Shown here one piece after another: positions 1-6,500 of a stretch of DNA of 12,135 nucleotides. The stretch is from positions 1 to 12,135 of the forward strand of contig CAZQCP010000091.1 in NCBI GenBank assembly GCA_964592115.1, given 5' to 3'. Each line of letters begins with the position of its first letter. Within the stretch, counting starts at the first letter, position 1. The notes under the pieces are model-generated. The model had not been told where the DNA came from and searched no databases. It worked only from the letters and a program-made list of their open reading frames with translations. The DNA comes from Sva-07 sp964592115 (GTDB lineage: Bacteria; Actinomycetota; Acidimicrobiia; Acidimicrobiales; Ilumatobacteraceae). A program made the translations under genes and the position numbers.

Positions 1-1034
1 GCGCGGCGGGCGCGGCTCGGTTGGACGCGGGGTGCCTCGTTCGGCATCTTCGGGTAGACGGGAGGCCACGGGGCGTCGGGGATGCCGTCGGCGAGGTCGG
101 CGGCGAAGCGCTCGACGAGCGGGACGATCGAACACGGCGCGTCGTCCATCAGTTCCCACGGATCGCCACGCTCGTCGAGGCGGGACGGCACGGTGTCGAT
201 CGTCAGCTCGTCGGGTTCGATCGACTCCAGCTCGTCCCAGAAGAACGGCGTCGACACCTGGGCACCGACGCGCGGTCGCGCACCCCACGCGCCGAACATG
301 TTCTTGTGCGGCGCGTTCTGGTTGAAGTCGACGAACACCCGCGTCCCGCGCTCCTCCTTCCACCACTTGTCCGTGACCAGATCAGGGTGGCGGTGGGCGA
401 GCTCGCGTCCGAGGGCGACCACGGCGCCGCGCACGGCGAACGAGTCCCAGCCGGGCTCGACGCGCACGTAGATGTGGATGCCCTTGCTGCCCGTCGTCTT
501 GGCGAAGCCGAGCATCCCGAGCTCGGCGAGGAAGTCGCGCACGTGCGCCGCCGATTCGCGCACCATGTCGAACGTGACACCGGGCGACGGGTCGAGGTCG
601 ATGCGCATCTCGTCGTGGTCCTCCGGCACCGACGCGTGGAACGGCCACACGTGCAGCCCGAGCACGCCCATGTTGACCGCCCAGAGCACGTGCGCGAGGT
701 CGGCGATCACGAGCGCTCGCGACGGCGTGCCGTTGATCGTCTCGACGGTCGTCGTCGCCAGCCAGTCGGGGGCGGAGTCGGGGATGCGCTTTTGGAAGAA
801 CGACTTCTCGCGCACGCCGTTCGGGTATCGCTCGAGGAGCACGGGCCGGTCGCGGACGGTCGGCATCAACGCGTCGGCGACGGCGACGTAGTAGCGGGCG
901 AGGTCGAGCTTCGTGCGCGGCTCCTTGGCGGCACCGACCGATGGGAACATCACCTTGTCAGGGTTGGTGATCGTGACGGTCCGTGTACCCGCATCGACTT
1001 CGACCGGGTCGCCGAACTCGCCGGACGTCGCCAT
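1..1034 (-). CDS. LigD-type primase-polymerase (NHEJ polymerase), 3' end cut by window edge
   Basis: The reverse strand is open from ATG at 1034 to the window edge (344 codons seen, no stop). The protein matches the polymerase domain of bacterial DNA ligase D, an archaeo-eukaryotic primase fold that fills gaps and adds nucleotides at double-strand breaks with Ku and a ligase. Visible landmarks are RIDLDPSPG, with the metal-binding pair D146 and D148; TTGSKGIHIYV (residues 180-190), the nucleotide-binding loop; and VDFNQN with the third metal Asp, D236, followed by VSTPFFWDEL. By the left edge the sequence has become a Pro/Arg-rich tail, so I infer a stand-alone polymerase of about 350 residues, like the separate PolD proteins of mycobacteria, and not a full LigD. 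A ligase or nuclease domain further left cannot be excluded. The start at 1034 is favoured because a TAGCGT -10 box ends 7 nt upstream. An in-frame ATG at 1061 lies inside the repeat and upstream of that box. The gene follows dapD on the same strand but has its own promoter. Confidence 0.9.
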   Translation of the reverse strand, partial: MATSGEFGDPVEVDAGTRTVTITNPDKVMFPSVGAAKEPRTKLDLARYYVAVADALMPTVRDRPVLLERYPNGVREKSFFQKRIPDSAPDWLATTTVETINGTPSRALVIADLAHVLWAVNMGVLGLHVWPFHASVPEDHDEMRIDLDPSPGVTFDMVRESAAHVRDFLAELGMLGFAKTTGSKGIHIYVRVEPGWDSFAVRGAVVALGRELAHRHPDLVTDKWWKEERGTRVFVDFNQNAPHKNMFGAWGARPRVGAQVSTPFFWDELESIEPDELTIDTVPSRLDERGDPWELMDDAPCSIVPLVERFAADLADGIPDAPWPPVYPKMPNEAPRVQPSRARR

Positions 1035-1041
1035 CAAGGTG

Positions 1042-1047
1042 ACGCTA
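1042..1047 (-). promoter_or_regulatory. -10 box (TAGCGT) of the LigD-type polymerase gene, probably leaderless
   Basis: TAGCGT on the reverse strand is followed by 7 nt and then the ATG at 1034. No Shine-Dalgarno sequence lies between. Transcription would start at or next to the ATG. The expected -35 region falls inside the palindromic repeat just upstream. Confidence 0.5.
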
Positions 1048-1052
1048 ACCGC

Positions 1053-1171
1053 AGATTGCATCCGGGGTCAGACACCACATGCAACCGCGCACCAGCGTCA
1101 GACCTGCTCACGTCACGCGTGCTGTTGCATGTGGTGTCTGACCCCGGATGCAATCTGACCCCGGATGCAAC
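1053..1171. repeat. REPIN-like palindromic repeat: two inverted units plus a truncated third
   Basis: Bases 1053-1085 and 1124-1156 are perfect 33-bp inverted copies around a 38-bp spacer. Each arm is itself an imperfect hairpin. In the right arm, 1124-1136 pairs with 1142-1154 around a five-base loop (1137-1141). The pairing keeps a TTGCAT/ATGCAA outer stem and a GG-rich/CCCC inner stem. A 17-bp piece of the same unit is repeated immediately downstream (1154-1170). The last base of this copy touches the dapD stop codon (1171-1173). Two head-to-head small palindromes with a spacer is the architecture of a REP doublet (BIME/REPIN). The cluster fills most of the gap between dapD and the polymerase gene. 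It could act as a terminator or mRNA stabiliser for dapD. Confidence 0.8.
1137..1170. repeat. 17-bp perfect tandem duplication at the edge of the palindromic cluster
   Basis: TCTGACCCCGGATGCAA occurs at 1137-1153 and again at 1154-1170 with no gap. The second copy is the loop plus 3' half of the repeat unit without its 5' half, so it is a truncated third unit. This suggests slippage or incomplete duplication of the element. Confidence 0.9.
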
Positions 1172-2109
1172 TACTGGGCGGAGTGGAGGTCCTCGTTGAG
1201 CGTGCCCCACGCGGCGAGGCGGGCGCGGGCGATCACCTTGCCGGACTGGCCGTCGCGGATGAACATCAGGTTGCTCCGCCCCGACAGCTCGCGGGCTTTG
1301 ACGACGCCGTCGGGCGTGAGCACCGGCGTGCCGGCAGTGACGTAGAGGCCGGCCTCCACAACACAGTCGTCGCCGAGGCTGATCCCGATGCCGGCGTTCG
1401 CCCCGAGCAGGCAGCGCTCGCCGATCGTGACCTGCTCGGTGCCACCACCGGACAACGTGCCCTGGATCGATGCGCCGCCGCCGATGTCGGAGCCGTCGCC
1501 GACGACGACGCCGGCGCTGATCCGGCCCTCGACCATCGACACACCGAGCGTGCCGGCGTTGAAGTTGCAGAAGCCCTCGTGCATCACGGTCGTGCCCTCG
1601 GCGAGGTGGGCGCCGAGGCGCACCCGATCGGCGTCGGCGATGCGCACACCCGACGGCACGACGTAGTCGACCATCCGCGGGAACTTGTCGATGCCGAACA
1701 CCGTGACGGTGCCGCCCGTCTGCCGCACCCGTAACCGCACGTCGTCGAGGTCGCCGACCGCCACCGGACCGAGGTTCGTCCACGCCACGTTGGACAGCGT
1801 GCCGAAGAGCCCGTCGAGGTTCAGGGTGCGAGGTTTGGCGAGGCGGTGCGACAAGAGGTGCAGCCGGAGGTAGGCGTCGGAGGCGCCGGTCGGTGCCTCG
1901 TCGACGTCGACCGTCACCCGCACCGGGCGGATCGTGACACCGCGCACGTCGTCGGTCGAGTCGCGCATCCCGAGGCTCGACCCGATCTCCTCGGTCGGGC
2001 ACGAGTCGTCGCCGTACTCGCCCCAGCCGAGCCAGCGATACCACGTATCGAGCACCGTCCCGTCGGCGGCGATCGTGGCCAGCCCGGCGCCCCAAGCGGT
2101 GCGTGTCAT
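1171..2109 (-). CDS. dapD: 2,3,4,5-tetrahydropyridine-2,6-dicarboxylate N-succinyltransferase (actinobacterial DapD)
   Basis: This cytosolic enzyme succinylates tetrahydrodipicolinate with succinyl-CoA in the succinylase route to meso-diaminopimelate and lysine. The 312-residue product has the actinobacterial layout: an alpha/beta N-terminal domain (about 1-150) and a left-handed parallel beta-helix of hexapeptide repeats (about 155-265). The signature stretch NAGTLGVSMVEGRISAG (184-200) carries the expected catalytic Glu at 194. GSDIGGGASIQGTLSGGG (206-223) and LLGANAGIGISLGDDCVVEAG (234-254) follow as in the Mycobacterium enzyme, which has a similar length of about 317 residues. The start at 2109 has a good Shine-Dalgarno sequence (2116-2122) lying inside the end of lysS. 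Only one base separates it from the lysS stop, so the two genes are co-transcribed and probably translationally coupled. The stop codon TAG at 1171-1173 abuts the palindromic repeat cluster. Confidence 0.97.
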   Translation of the reverse strand: MTRTAWGAGLATIAADGTVLDTWYRWLGWGEYGDDSCPTEEIGSSLGMRDSTDDVRGVTIRPVRVTVDVDEAPTGASDAYLRLHLLSHRLAKPRTLNLDGLFGTLSNVAWTNLGPVAVGDLDDVRLRVRQTGGTVTVFGIDKFPRMVDYVVPSGVRIADADRVRLGAHLAEGTTVMHEGFCNFNAGTLGVSMVEGRISAGVVVGDGSDIGGGASIQGTLSGGGTEQVTIGERCLLGANAGIGISLGDDCVVEAGLYVTAGTPVLTPDGVVKARELSGRSNLMFIRDGQSGKVIARARLAAWGTLNEDLHSAQ

Positions 2110-2110
2110 G

Positions 2111-3661
2111 TCAGGACCTCCCTCGGTCGTCGTGGGTGAACACCTCAGGTCGCAGCGTCGGGAACAGGATCACCTCGCGGATCGAATCGACGCCGGCGAG
2201 CAGCATGGCCACCCGGTCCATCCCGATCCCGAGGCCACCCGTCGGTGGCATGCCGTACTCAAGCGCCCTGATGTAGTCCTCGTCGACCGTCCCCGCCTCG
2301 GCATCGCCGGCGTCCTTGGCCGCCTGTTCGTCCTCGAAGCGCAGCCGCTGCTCGACGGGATCGTTGAGCTCGCTGTACCCGTTGCCGAGCTCGCGCGAGT
2401 CGACGAAGATCTCGAAGCGTTCCGTCAGCCACGGGTCGTCGCGGTCGGTCCGGGCGAGCGGTGAGATCTCGGTGGGATGCCCGGTGACGAACGTCGGACG
2501 GACGATGTCGGCCTCGCACAGAGTCTCGAACAGCTCTTCGACGAGCTTGCCGCCACCCCAACGCTCCTCCCAGCGGATGCCGTGCTCGGCGGCCAACGCT
2601 CGGAGCTCGCCGACCGGCTGGCTCGGATGGACCTCACGTCCGGCCTTGGCGGACACCGCGTCGACCATCCGCAGCCGGGGCCACGGCTCGGCGAGATCGA
2701 CCTGCTGGCCGCGGATCTCGATCACGGTCGTGCCGATCGAGTCACGGGCCGCCTGTGTGACCAGTGCCTCACTGATCTCCATCACGTCGTTCCAGTCGCC
2801 GAACGCCTGGTACAGCTCGATCATCGTGAACTCGGGGTTGTGCCGCGTCGACATCCCCTCGTTGCGGAAGATCCGCCCGATCTCGAACACCCGCTCCATG
2901 CCCCCCACGATCAGCCGCTTGAGGTGCAGCTCCAGCGCGATGCGCAAGTACAGCGGCATGTCGAGCGAGTTGTGGTGGGTGGCGAACGGCCGGGCGTGAG
3001 CGCCGCCCGCCTCGGCGTGGAGGACCGGCGTCTCCACCTCGATGAAGCCGCGCTCGTGCAGCGTGCGACGGAAGCTGGCGATGATCTCGTGGCGGATCTC
3101 GAACGTGCGCCGCGCCTCGGCGTTGACGATGAGGTCGGCGTAGCGCTGGCGGAATCGAGTGTCGACATCGCTCAACCCGTGCCACTTGTCGGGAAGCGGC
3201 CGGATCGCCTTCGAGAGCAGGTCGATGCGCTCGGCGCGCACGGAGAGCTCGCCCTTGCGCGTGGTCATGACCGTGCCGTGCACACCGACCCAGTCGCCGA
3301 GGTCGAGCGCCTTCACCTCGGCGAACGCGTCGTCGCCCACGACGGCCTTCGACACGAAGAGCTGGATGTCGCCGGAGCGGTCGCGCAGCGTGGCGAACAC
3401 GAGCTTGCCCGAATCGCGCAGCAGCATGACCCGCCCGGCAACGGCCACCGCGGCGTCCGTCTCGACGCCGGCTTCGAGATCGCCCCACCCAGCACGGATG
3501 TCGGCGACCGAATGGGTGCGGTCGAAGCGGTACGGGTACGGCGTGCCGCCCGCGGTGCGGATCTCCTCGACGCGTTCGAGGCGACGGGCGCGCTCCGCGT
3601 TGAGCCCACTGCCGGTGGGTTCCTGCGGGGCCTCGGGGTCGTTGGTGGGGTCGGCGGTCAC
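2111..3661 (-). CDS. lysS: Lysyl-tRNA synthetase, class II
   Basis: This cytosolic enzyme charges tRNA-Lys with lysine. The 516-residue product is normal for the family (about 490-520). An acidic, flexible N-terminus leads into an OB-fold anticodon-binding domain (about 70-155, with DRSGDIQLFV at 94-103) and a class II catalytic core. Motif 2 is FRNEGMSTRHNPEFTMIELY (265-284). Motif 3 is GLGIGMDR (476-483), with the ATP-binding Arg. The reading frame is open far upstream, to about 4201, but that stretch is antisense to a clear secreted-protein gene and has low complexity. I therefore chose GTG at 3661, which gives the expected length and sits 9 nt after a TACGGT -10 box. It is the first gene of a lysS-dapD unit and diverges from the peptidase gene across 69 bp. 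Confidence 0.95.
   Translation of the reverse strand: MTADPTNDPEAPQEPTGSGLNAERARRLERVEEIRTAGGTPYPYRFDRTHSVADIRAGWGDLEAGVETDAAVAVAGRVMLLRDSGKLVFATLRDRSGDIQLFVSKAVVGDDAFAEVKALDLGDWVGVHGTVMTTRKGELSVRAERIDLLSKAIRPLPDKWHGLSDVDTRFRQRYADLIVNAEARRTFEIRHEIIASFRRTLHERGFIEVETPVLHAEAGGAHARPFATHHNSLDMPLYLRIALELHLKRLIVGGMERVFEIGRIFRNEGMSTRHNPEFTMIELYQAFGDWNDVMEISEALVTQAARDSIGTTVIEIRGQQVDLAEPWPRLRMVDAVSAKAGREVHPSQPVGELRALAAEHGIRWEERWGGGKLVEELFETLCEADIVRPTFVTGHPTEISPLARTDRDDPWLTERFEIFVDSRELGNGYSELNDPVEQRLRFEDEQAAKDAGDAEAGTVDEDYIRALEYGMPPTGGLGIGMDRVAMLLAGVDSIREVILFPTLRPEVFTHDDRGRS
2116..2122 (-). promoter_or_regulatory. Shine-Dalgarno site for dapD inside the lysS 3' end
   Basis: GGGAGGT on the reverse strand lies 6 nt before the dapD ATG at 2109 and overlaps the last codons of lysS. 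It contrasts with the lead genes in this window, which lack such a site. Confidence 0.8.
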
Positions 3662-3670
3662 GGAAACCCG

Positions 3671-3676
3671 ACCGTA
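3671..3676 (-). promoter_or_regulatory. -10 box (TACGGT) of lysS
   Basis: TACGGT on the reverse strand lies 9 nt before the GTG at 3661, with no Shine-Dalgarno sequence between, consistent with a leaderless or nearly leaderless mRNA. No recognisable -35 hexamer is seen. Confidence 0.4.
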
Positions 3677-3717
3677 GCGGACAGCCCGGGTGATGCCCCT
3701 GGTGCGTTCGCGGCCCC

Positions 3718-3723
3718 TACGCT
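3718..3723 (+). promoter_or_regulatory. -10 box (TACGCT) of the M15 peptidase gene
   Basis: TACGCT is followed by exactly 7 nt and then the GTG at 3731. No Shine-Dalgarno sequence is present. This supports the GTG as the true start of a leaderless message. Confidence 0.5.
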
Positions 3724-3730
3724 CGTCCGG

Positions 3731-5065
3731 GTGCGTCTCCGAACCCCTCTCGTGATCGGGCTCGCGGCCGTCGCGCTGGCTGCCGTCCCCGTCGCCGCAC
3801 TCGGCCCGAACGATCCCGTCGCCGGCCCCGCCCGCGCGGCCGCACCCGCGGTCAACACCACTCCAGGAGCGACCGACGTCATCACGGTCTACAACTCCGG
3901 ACCGTTGCGCGGTGACGTTGCCGCGGCCGCGATCAACGCCGCCCGCCAGTCGGGCGCGGCCATCGCCTTCGGTCGCTCGGCGAGCGTCGGCATGGTCGGC
4001 ATCTACCGCGGCGCGAACGCCGTGCAGCTGGCGGACTCGGGCTTCGCGTTCCCGATGGGCGTCACGGCGCTGGCCCCCGAGGCGGTCGGCAACACGCTCG
4101 GTCGCAACGTGTCGCGCCATCTCGCCGACGACACCGTCGTCATGAACGCCACCTCGGCCACGATGTCGGGCCGATCGGTGCAGGCCGGCGATGTGTTGCA
4201 CCTCGTGGCCGATTGGGGCGGCGTCGTCACGTATCGCGTCGCCGCAGTGATGCCTGGAGCTCAGATCGGCGGCGCCGAGCTGCTGATGTCGAACGCTGGC
4301 GCCGACCGCATCGGCATCCGCGACCTCAGCCGGGCGGTGCTGTGGAGCCCGTCGTCGCGGTCATCGCTCGACAACGCCGTCGCCGCCAACGGGCTCGTGT
4401 CGACGAGCATCCGTGTCCGCCGCAGCTGGGATGCGCCCGATCCGGACGACACGCTCGGCATGGTCGCGACGAAGTCGGCACTCGGCGAATTCCAGTACCG
4501 GGTCAACGGCAACGGTTCGGTGACCCAGCAGGCGAGCTGGCAGGCCGCCAACCTCCCGTCGGGCCGCCGCGATGTCGGGCTCGGCATCCGCGCTCGCTGC
4601 CACCTGACCATCGAGCCGGCGATCAAGGCGGCGCTCAACGAGGTCGCCGCCCGTGGGCTGGCCGGCACGATCAACGTTGGCGACGCCAACCTCGCCGGCG
4701 GCTGCCACTACCCACGATTCAACCGGTTGACGCCGAGCAGCTCGCTCGGATTCTTGTCGCGGCACTCGTGGGGCATGGCGCTCGACACGAACACGCGCGG
4801 GTCGTGCCAGGGCTGCGTCCCCGACTTCTCGCGCACCACCGCCGGATGTACGACCGTGCAGATCTTCCGCAAGCACGGGTTCGCGTGGGGCGGGAACTTC
4901 TTGACGCCCGACGGGATGCACTTCGAGTGGGTCGGCGAGCGACGCGACACCATGTCGTACCCGTCGCGGTTCTGTCAGAACACGGGTGCTGTCGCGCTCA
5001 GCACCGAGGAAGCTGGTATCGACACCTTCTTCGCCAGCGACGGCTTGGAGCTCGGCGAGGGCTGA
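3731..5065 (+). CDS. Secreted M15-family (M15C/VanY-like) peptidase with uncharacterised N-terminal region
   Basis: The 444-residue product begins with a signal peptide: basic VRLR, a hydrophobic core at about 7-25, then an Ala/Pro-rich stretch. It should act outside the membrane. The C-terminal third is a zinc peptidase of the LAS/M15 type, most like the M15C (Ply-type) group. SRHSWGMALD (343-352) fits SxHxxGxAxD with zinc ligands H345 and D352. Then come FRKHGFAWGG (379-388) and DGMHFEW (394-400), with H397 as third ligand and E399 beside it. Such enzymes cleave peptidoglycan stem or cross-link peptides (D,D-carboxypeptidase or L-Ala-D-Glu endopeptidase). Which bond is cut here cannot be told. 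Residues about 45-280 resemble nothing I recognise. Six cysteines (290, 325, 359, 362, 373, 415) suggest disulfides in the exported domain. GTG at 3731 is chosen from the signal peptide and the -10 spacing. The frame is open much further upstream, but there it is antisense to lysS. Confidence 0.87.
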   Translation: MRLRTPLVIGLAAVALAAVPVAALGPNDPVAGPARAAAPAVNTTPGATDVITVYNSGPLRGDVAAAAINAARQSGAAIAFGRSASVGMVGIYRGANAVQLADSGFAFPMGVTALAPEAVGNTLGRNVSRHLADDTVVMNATSATMSGRSVQAGDVLHLVADWGGVVTYRVAAVMPGAQIGGAELLMSNAGADRIGIRDLSRAVLWSPSSRSSLDNAVAANGLVSTSIRVRRSWDAPDPDDTLGMVATKSALGEFQYRVNGNGSVTQQASWQAANLPSGRRDVGLGIRARCHLTIEPAIKAALNEVAARGLAGTINVGDANLAGGCHYPRFNRLTPSSSLGFLSRHSWGMALDTNTRGSCQGCVPDFSRTTAGCTTVQIFRKHGFAWGGNFLTPDGMHFEWVGERRDTMSYPSRFCQNTGAVALSTEEAGIDTFFASDGLELGEG

Positions 5066-5082
5066 GCCTGGCGCATCGCTCG

Positions 5083-5088
5083 TAGGCT
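5083..5088 (+). promoter_or_regulatory. -10 box (TAGGCT) of the quinone dehydrogenase gene
   Basis: TAGGCT lies 8 nt before the ATG at 5097, in the 31-bp gap after the peptidase stop. No Shine-Dalgarno sequence is present. The gene therefore probably has its own leaderless transcript despite following the peptidase closely. Confidence 0.45.
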
Positions 5089-5096
5089 GAGCGCGC

Positions 5097-6461
5097 ATGG
5101 CGACGCGGTTCGTGATCCTCGGTGGTGGCCCGGCGGGCAACATGGCCGCCACGACCGCGGCGCGGCTCGGCGCTCAGGTCACGATGATCGAGCGCGACGT
5201 CGTCGGCGGCGCGGCCCACCTGTGGGACTGCATCCCGTCGAAGACCATGATCGCTACGGGTCGGGCGATCAGCCGCACTCGGGCGATCGCCGGGATGGGG
5301 TTGGCCAGCGTCGACACGAACGTCGACGTCGACAACCTCACGCTGCGCATCGAGTCGATCGTGGAGACGATGCGGCAGAACACGACGGAGCTCCTGCGCA
5401 GCCAGGGTGTACGCATCGTCCGTGGTGTCGGACGGTTCACGAGCCCCACGACGATCGTCGTCGACGGGAACGACGGTGTCGAGACGTTGGAGTTCGACGC
5501 CGCGCTGATCGCCACGGGTTCGCGCCCGCGCGTCCCCGAGTGGTGCCAACCCGACGGCGATCGCATCCTCACCACGCGTGACTGCTATCCACCGAAGATC
5601 TTCCCCGAGAGCGTCACGGTGATCGGCTCGGGCGTCACCGGCGTGGAGTTCGTGCACATGTTCTCCTCGTTCGGCTCGAAGGTGACTCTCGTCGTCAGCC
5701 GCCAGCAGGTGCTGCCGGGCAAGGACCCCGAGGTCGCTGCCGTGCTCGAGCACGAGTTCATGGGCCGCGGTGTCAAGCTGCTGATGGGCGCGCGGGCCGA
5801 AGCGATCGAGCGCACCGACGACGGCACGGTCGTGGTGCGGTGCGACGACGGCCGCAGCGTCACATCGACCCACGCCGTGTTGGCGATCGGTTCGATCCCC
5901 AACACCGAAGACCTCGGCCTCGATGCCGCCGGCGTCGAGGTGAACCAGTGGGGGTACGTCGACATCAACCAGCACTGCGTGACCAACGTCGGCCACATCT
6001 ACGCCGCCGGTGACATCTCCGGCAAGTTGCCGTTGTCGTCGGTGGCGTCGATGCAGGGCCGCAAGGTCGCCGAGCACGCGATGGGTGGACACACTCGCAG
6101 GCACCGCCACCTCGACTACGACAAGGCAGCATCGGCGATCTTCACCGAACCCGAGATCGCCGACGTCGGTCTCGCCGAGGCGGAGGCGTTCAGCTCGGGT
6201 CGCAAGATCCGCGTCACGAAGGTGCCGTTCTCGTCGACCGCCAAGGCGATGATCAACAACGACACCACTGGGTTCGTGAAGATCATCTCCGACCCGGCGA
6301 CGGGTGTCGTGCTCGGCGGGTCGATCGTCGGGCGTCAGGCGGCCGAGCTGATCTCGGTGATCGCACTGGCGGTCACGGCGGGCTTGACCGTCGTCGATCT
6401 CGCCGAGAGCATCCTCGTGCACCCGGCCCTGAGCGAAGCCCTCGCCGAAGCCGCCGAATGA
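5097..6461 (+). CDS. FAD pyridine-nucleotide disulfide-reductase family protein, NAD(P)H-quinone dehydrogenase (LpdA-like)
   Basis: This 454-residue flavoprotein has an FAD-binding GGGPAG at 9-14, a second GxGxxG-type NAD(P) motif at 177-182 (GSGVTG), an AAGD FAD-binding motif at 303-306 and a C-terminal dimerisation domain (about 340-454). The usual active-site disulfide CxxxxC is incomplete: C45 is present in WDCIPSK, but the partner position 40 is Ala. A working dihydrolipoamide dehydrogenase or glutathione or mercuric reductase needs both cysteines. The pattern resembles the mycobacterial LpdA (Rv3303c) group, which reduces quinones with NAD(P)H and does not act on a disulfide. The C-terminal HPALSE (442-447) keeps the family His/Glu pair. 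The gene converges on the carboxylase gene, with a hairpin repeat between the two. Assignment to the family is firm. The quinone substrate is inferred from the missing Cys. Confidence 0.85.
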   Translation: MATRFVILGGGPAGNMAATTAARLGAQVTMIERDVVGGAAHLWDCIPSKTMIATGRAISRTRAIAGMGLASVDTNVDVDNLTLRIESIVETMRQNTTELLRSQGVRIVRGVGRFTSPTTIVVDGNDGVETLEFDAALIATGSRPRVPEWCQPDGDRILTTRDCYPPKIFPESVTVIGSGVTGVEFVHMFSSFGSKVTLVVSRQQVLPGKDPEVAAVLEHEFMGRGVKLLMGARAEAIERTDDGTVVVRCDDGRSVTSTHAVLAIGSIPNTEDLGLDAAGVEVNQWGYVDINQHCVTNVGHIYAAGDISGKLPLSSVASMQGRKVAEHAMGGHTRRHRHLDYDKAASAIFTEPEIADVGLAEAEAFSSGRKIRVTKVPFSSTAKAMINNDTTGFVKIISDPATGVVLGGSIVGRQAAELISVIALAVTAGLTVVDLAESILVHPALSEALAEAAE

Positions 6462-6467
6462 GCAACG

Positions 6468-6500
6468 GAGTAACAGTGGGGACAGACCCCGCTGTTACTC
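6468..6500. repeat. REP-like hairpin between convergent genes, possible bidirectional terminator
   Basis: Bases 6468-6481 pair with 6487-6500 around the loop ACAGA: a 14-bp stem with one imperfect pair (6477/6491, a G-U wobble in the rightward RNA). The inner stem is TGGGG/CCCCG. It begins 6 bases after the stop of the rightward gene, and its right arm contains the TAA stop (6495-6497) and last codon of the leftward carboxylase gene. There is no T-run after the stem on either strand, so it is not a textbook intrinsic terminator, though it is well placed to stop both transcripts. Confidence 0.75.

Noticed and set aside
1053..1171. CRISPR array
   Set aside because: The repeats are inverted, not direct, there is only one spacer-like interval, and no cas genes are nearby.
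1053..1171. Insertion sequence remnant with terminal inverted repeats
   Set aside because: The 38-bp interior has no coding capacity and no target duplication is evident. Each arm folds on itself, which fits REP units better than IS ends.
21..1199. Long rightward open frame opposite the polymerase gene
   Set aside because: Its Arg/Val/Asp/Glu-rich composition with no motif is typical of antisense frames in GC-rich DNA. The reverse strand carries intact polymerase motifs.
2477..3730. Upstream extension of the M15 peptidase frame on the plus strand
   Set aside because: It lies antisense to lysS catalytic motifs and shows no family signature. The true protein starts at the signal peptide at 3731.
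3662..3730. Lysine riboswitch or T-box upstream of lysS
   Set aside because: The whole gap to the divergent gene is 69 bp, and the -10 box lies 9 nt before the start, leaving no leader to fold.
3662..4201. N-terminal extension of lysS by 180 residues in an open frame
   Set aside because: The extension is antisense to a clear signal peptide and secreted protein, is low-complexity, and would make LysS about 696 residues against a norm near 500. It also ignores the well-placed GTG and -10 box.
5097..6461. Dihydrolipoamide dehydrogenase or mercuric reductase
   Set aside because: The required CxxxxC redox disulfide is incomplete (Ala40), and no lipoyl enzymes or mer genes are nearby.
6468..6500. 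Classical rho-independent terminator
   Set aside because: The stem is suitable but neither strand has a following T-run. I kept it as a repeat with a possible terminator role.
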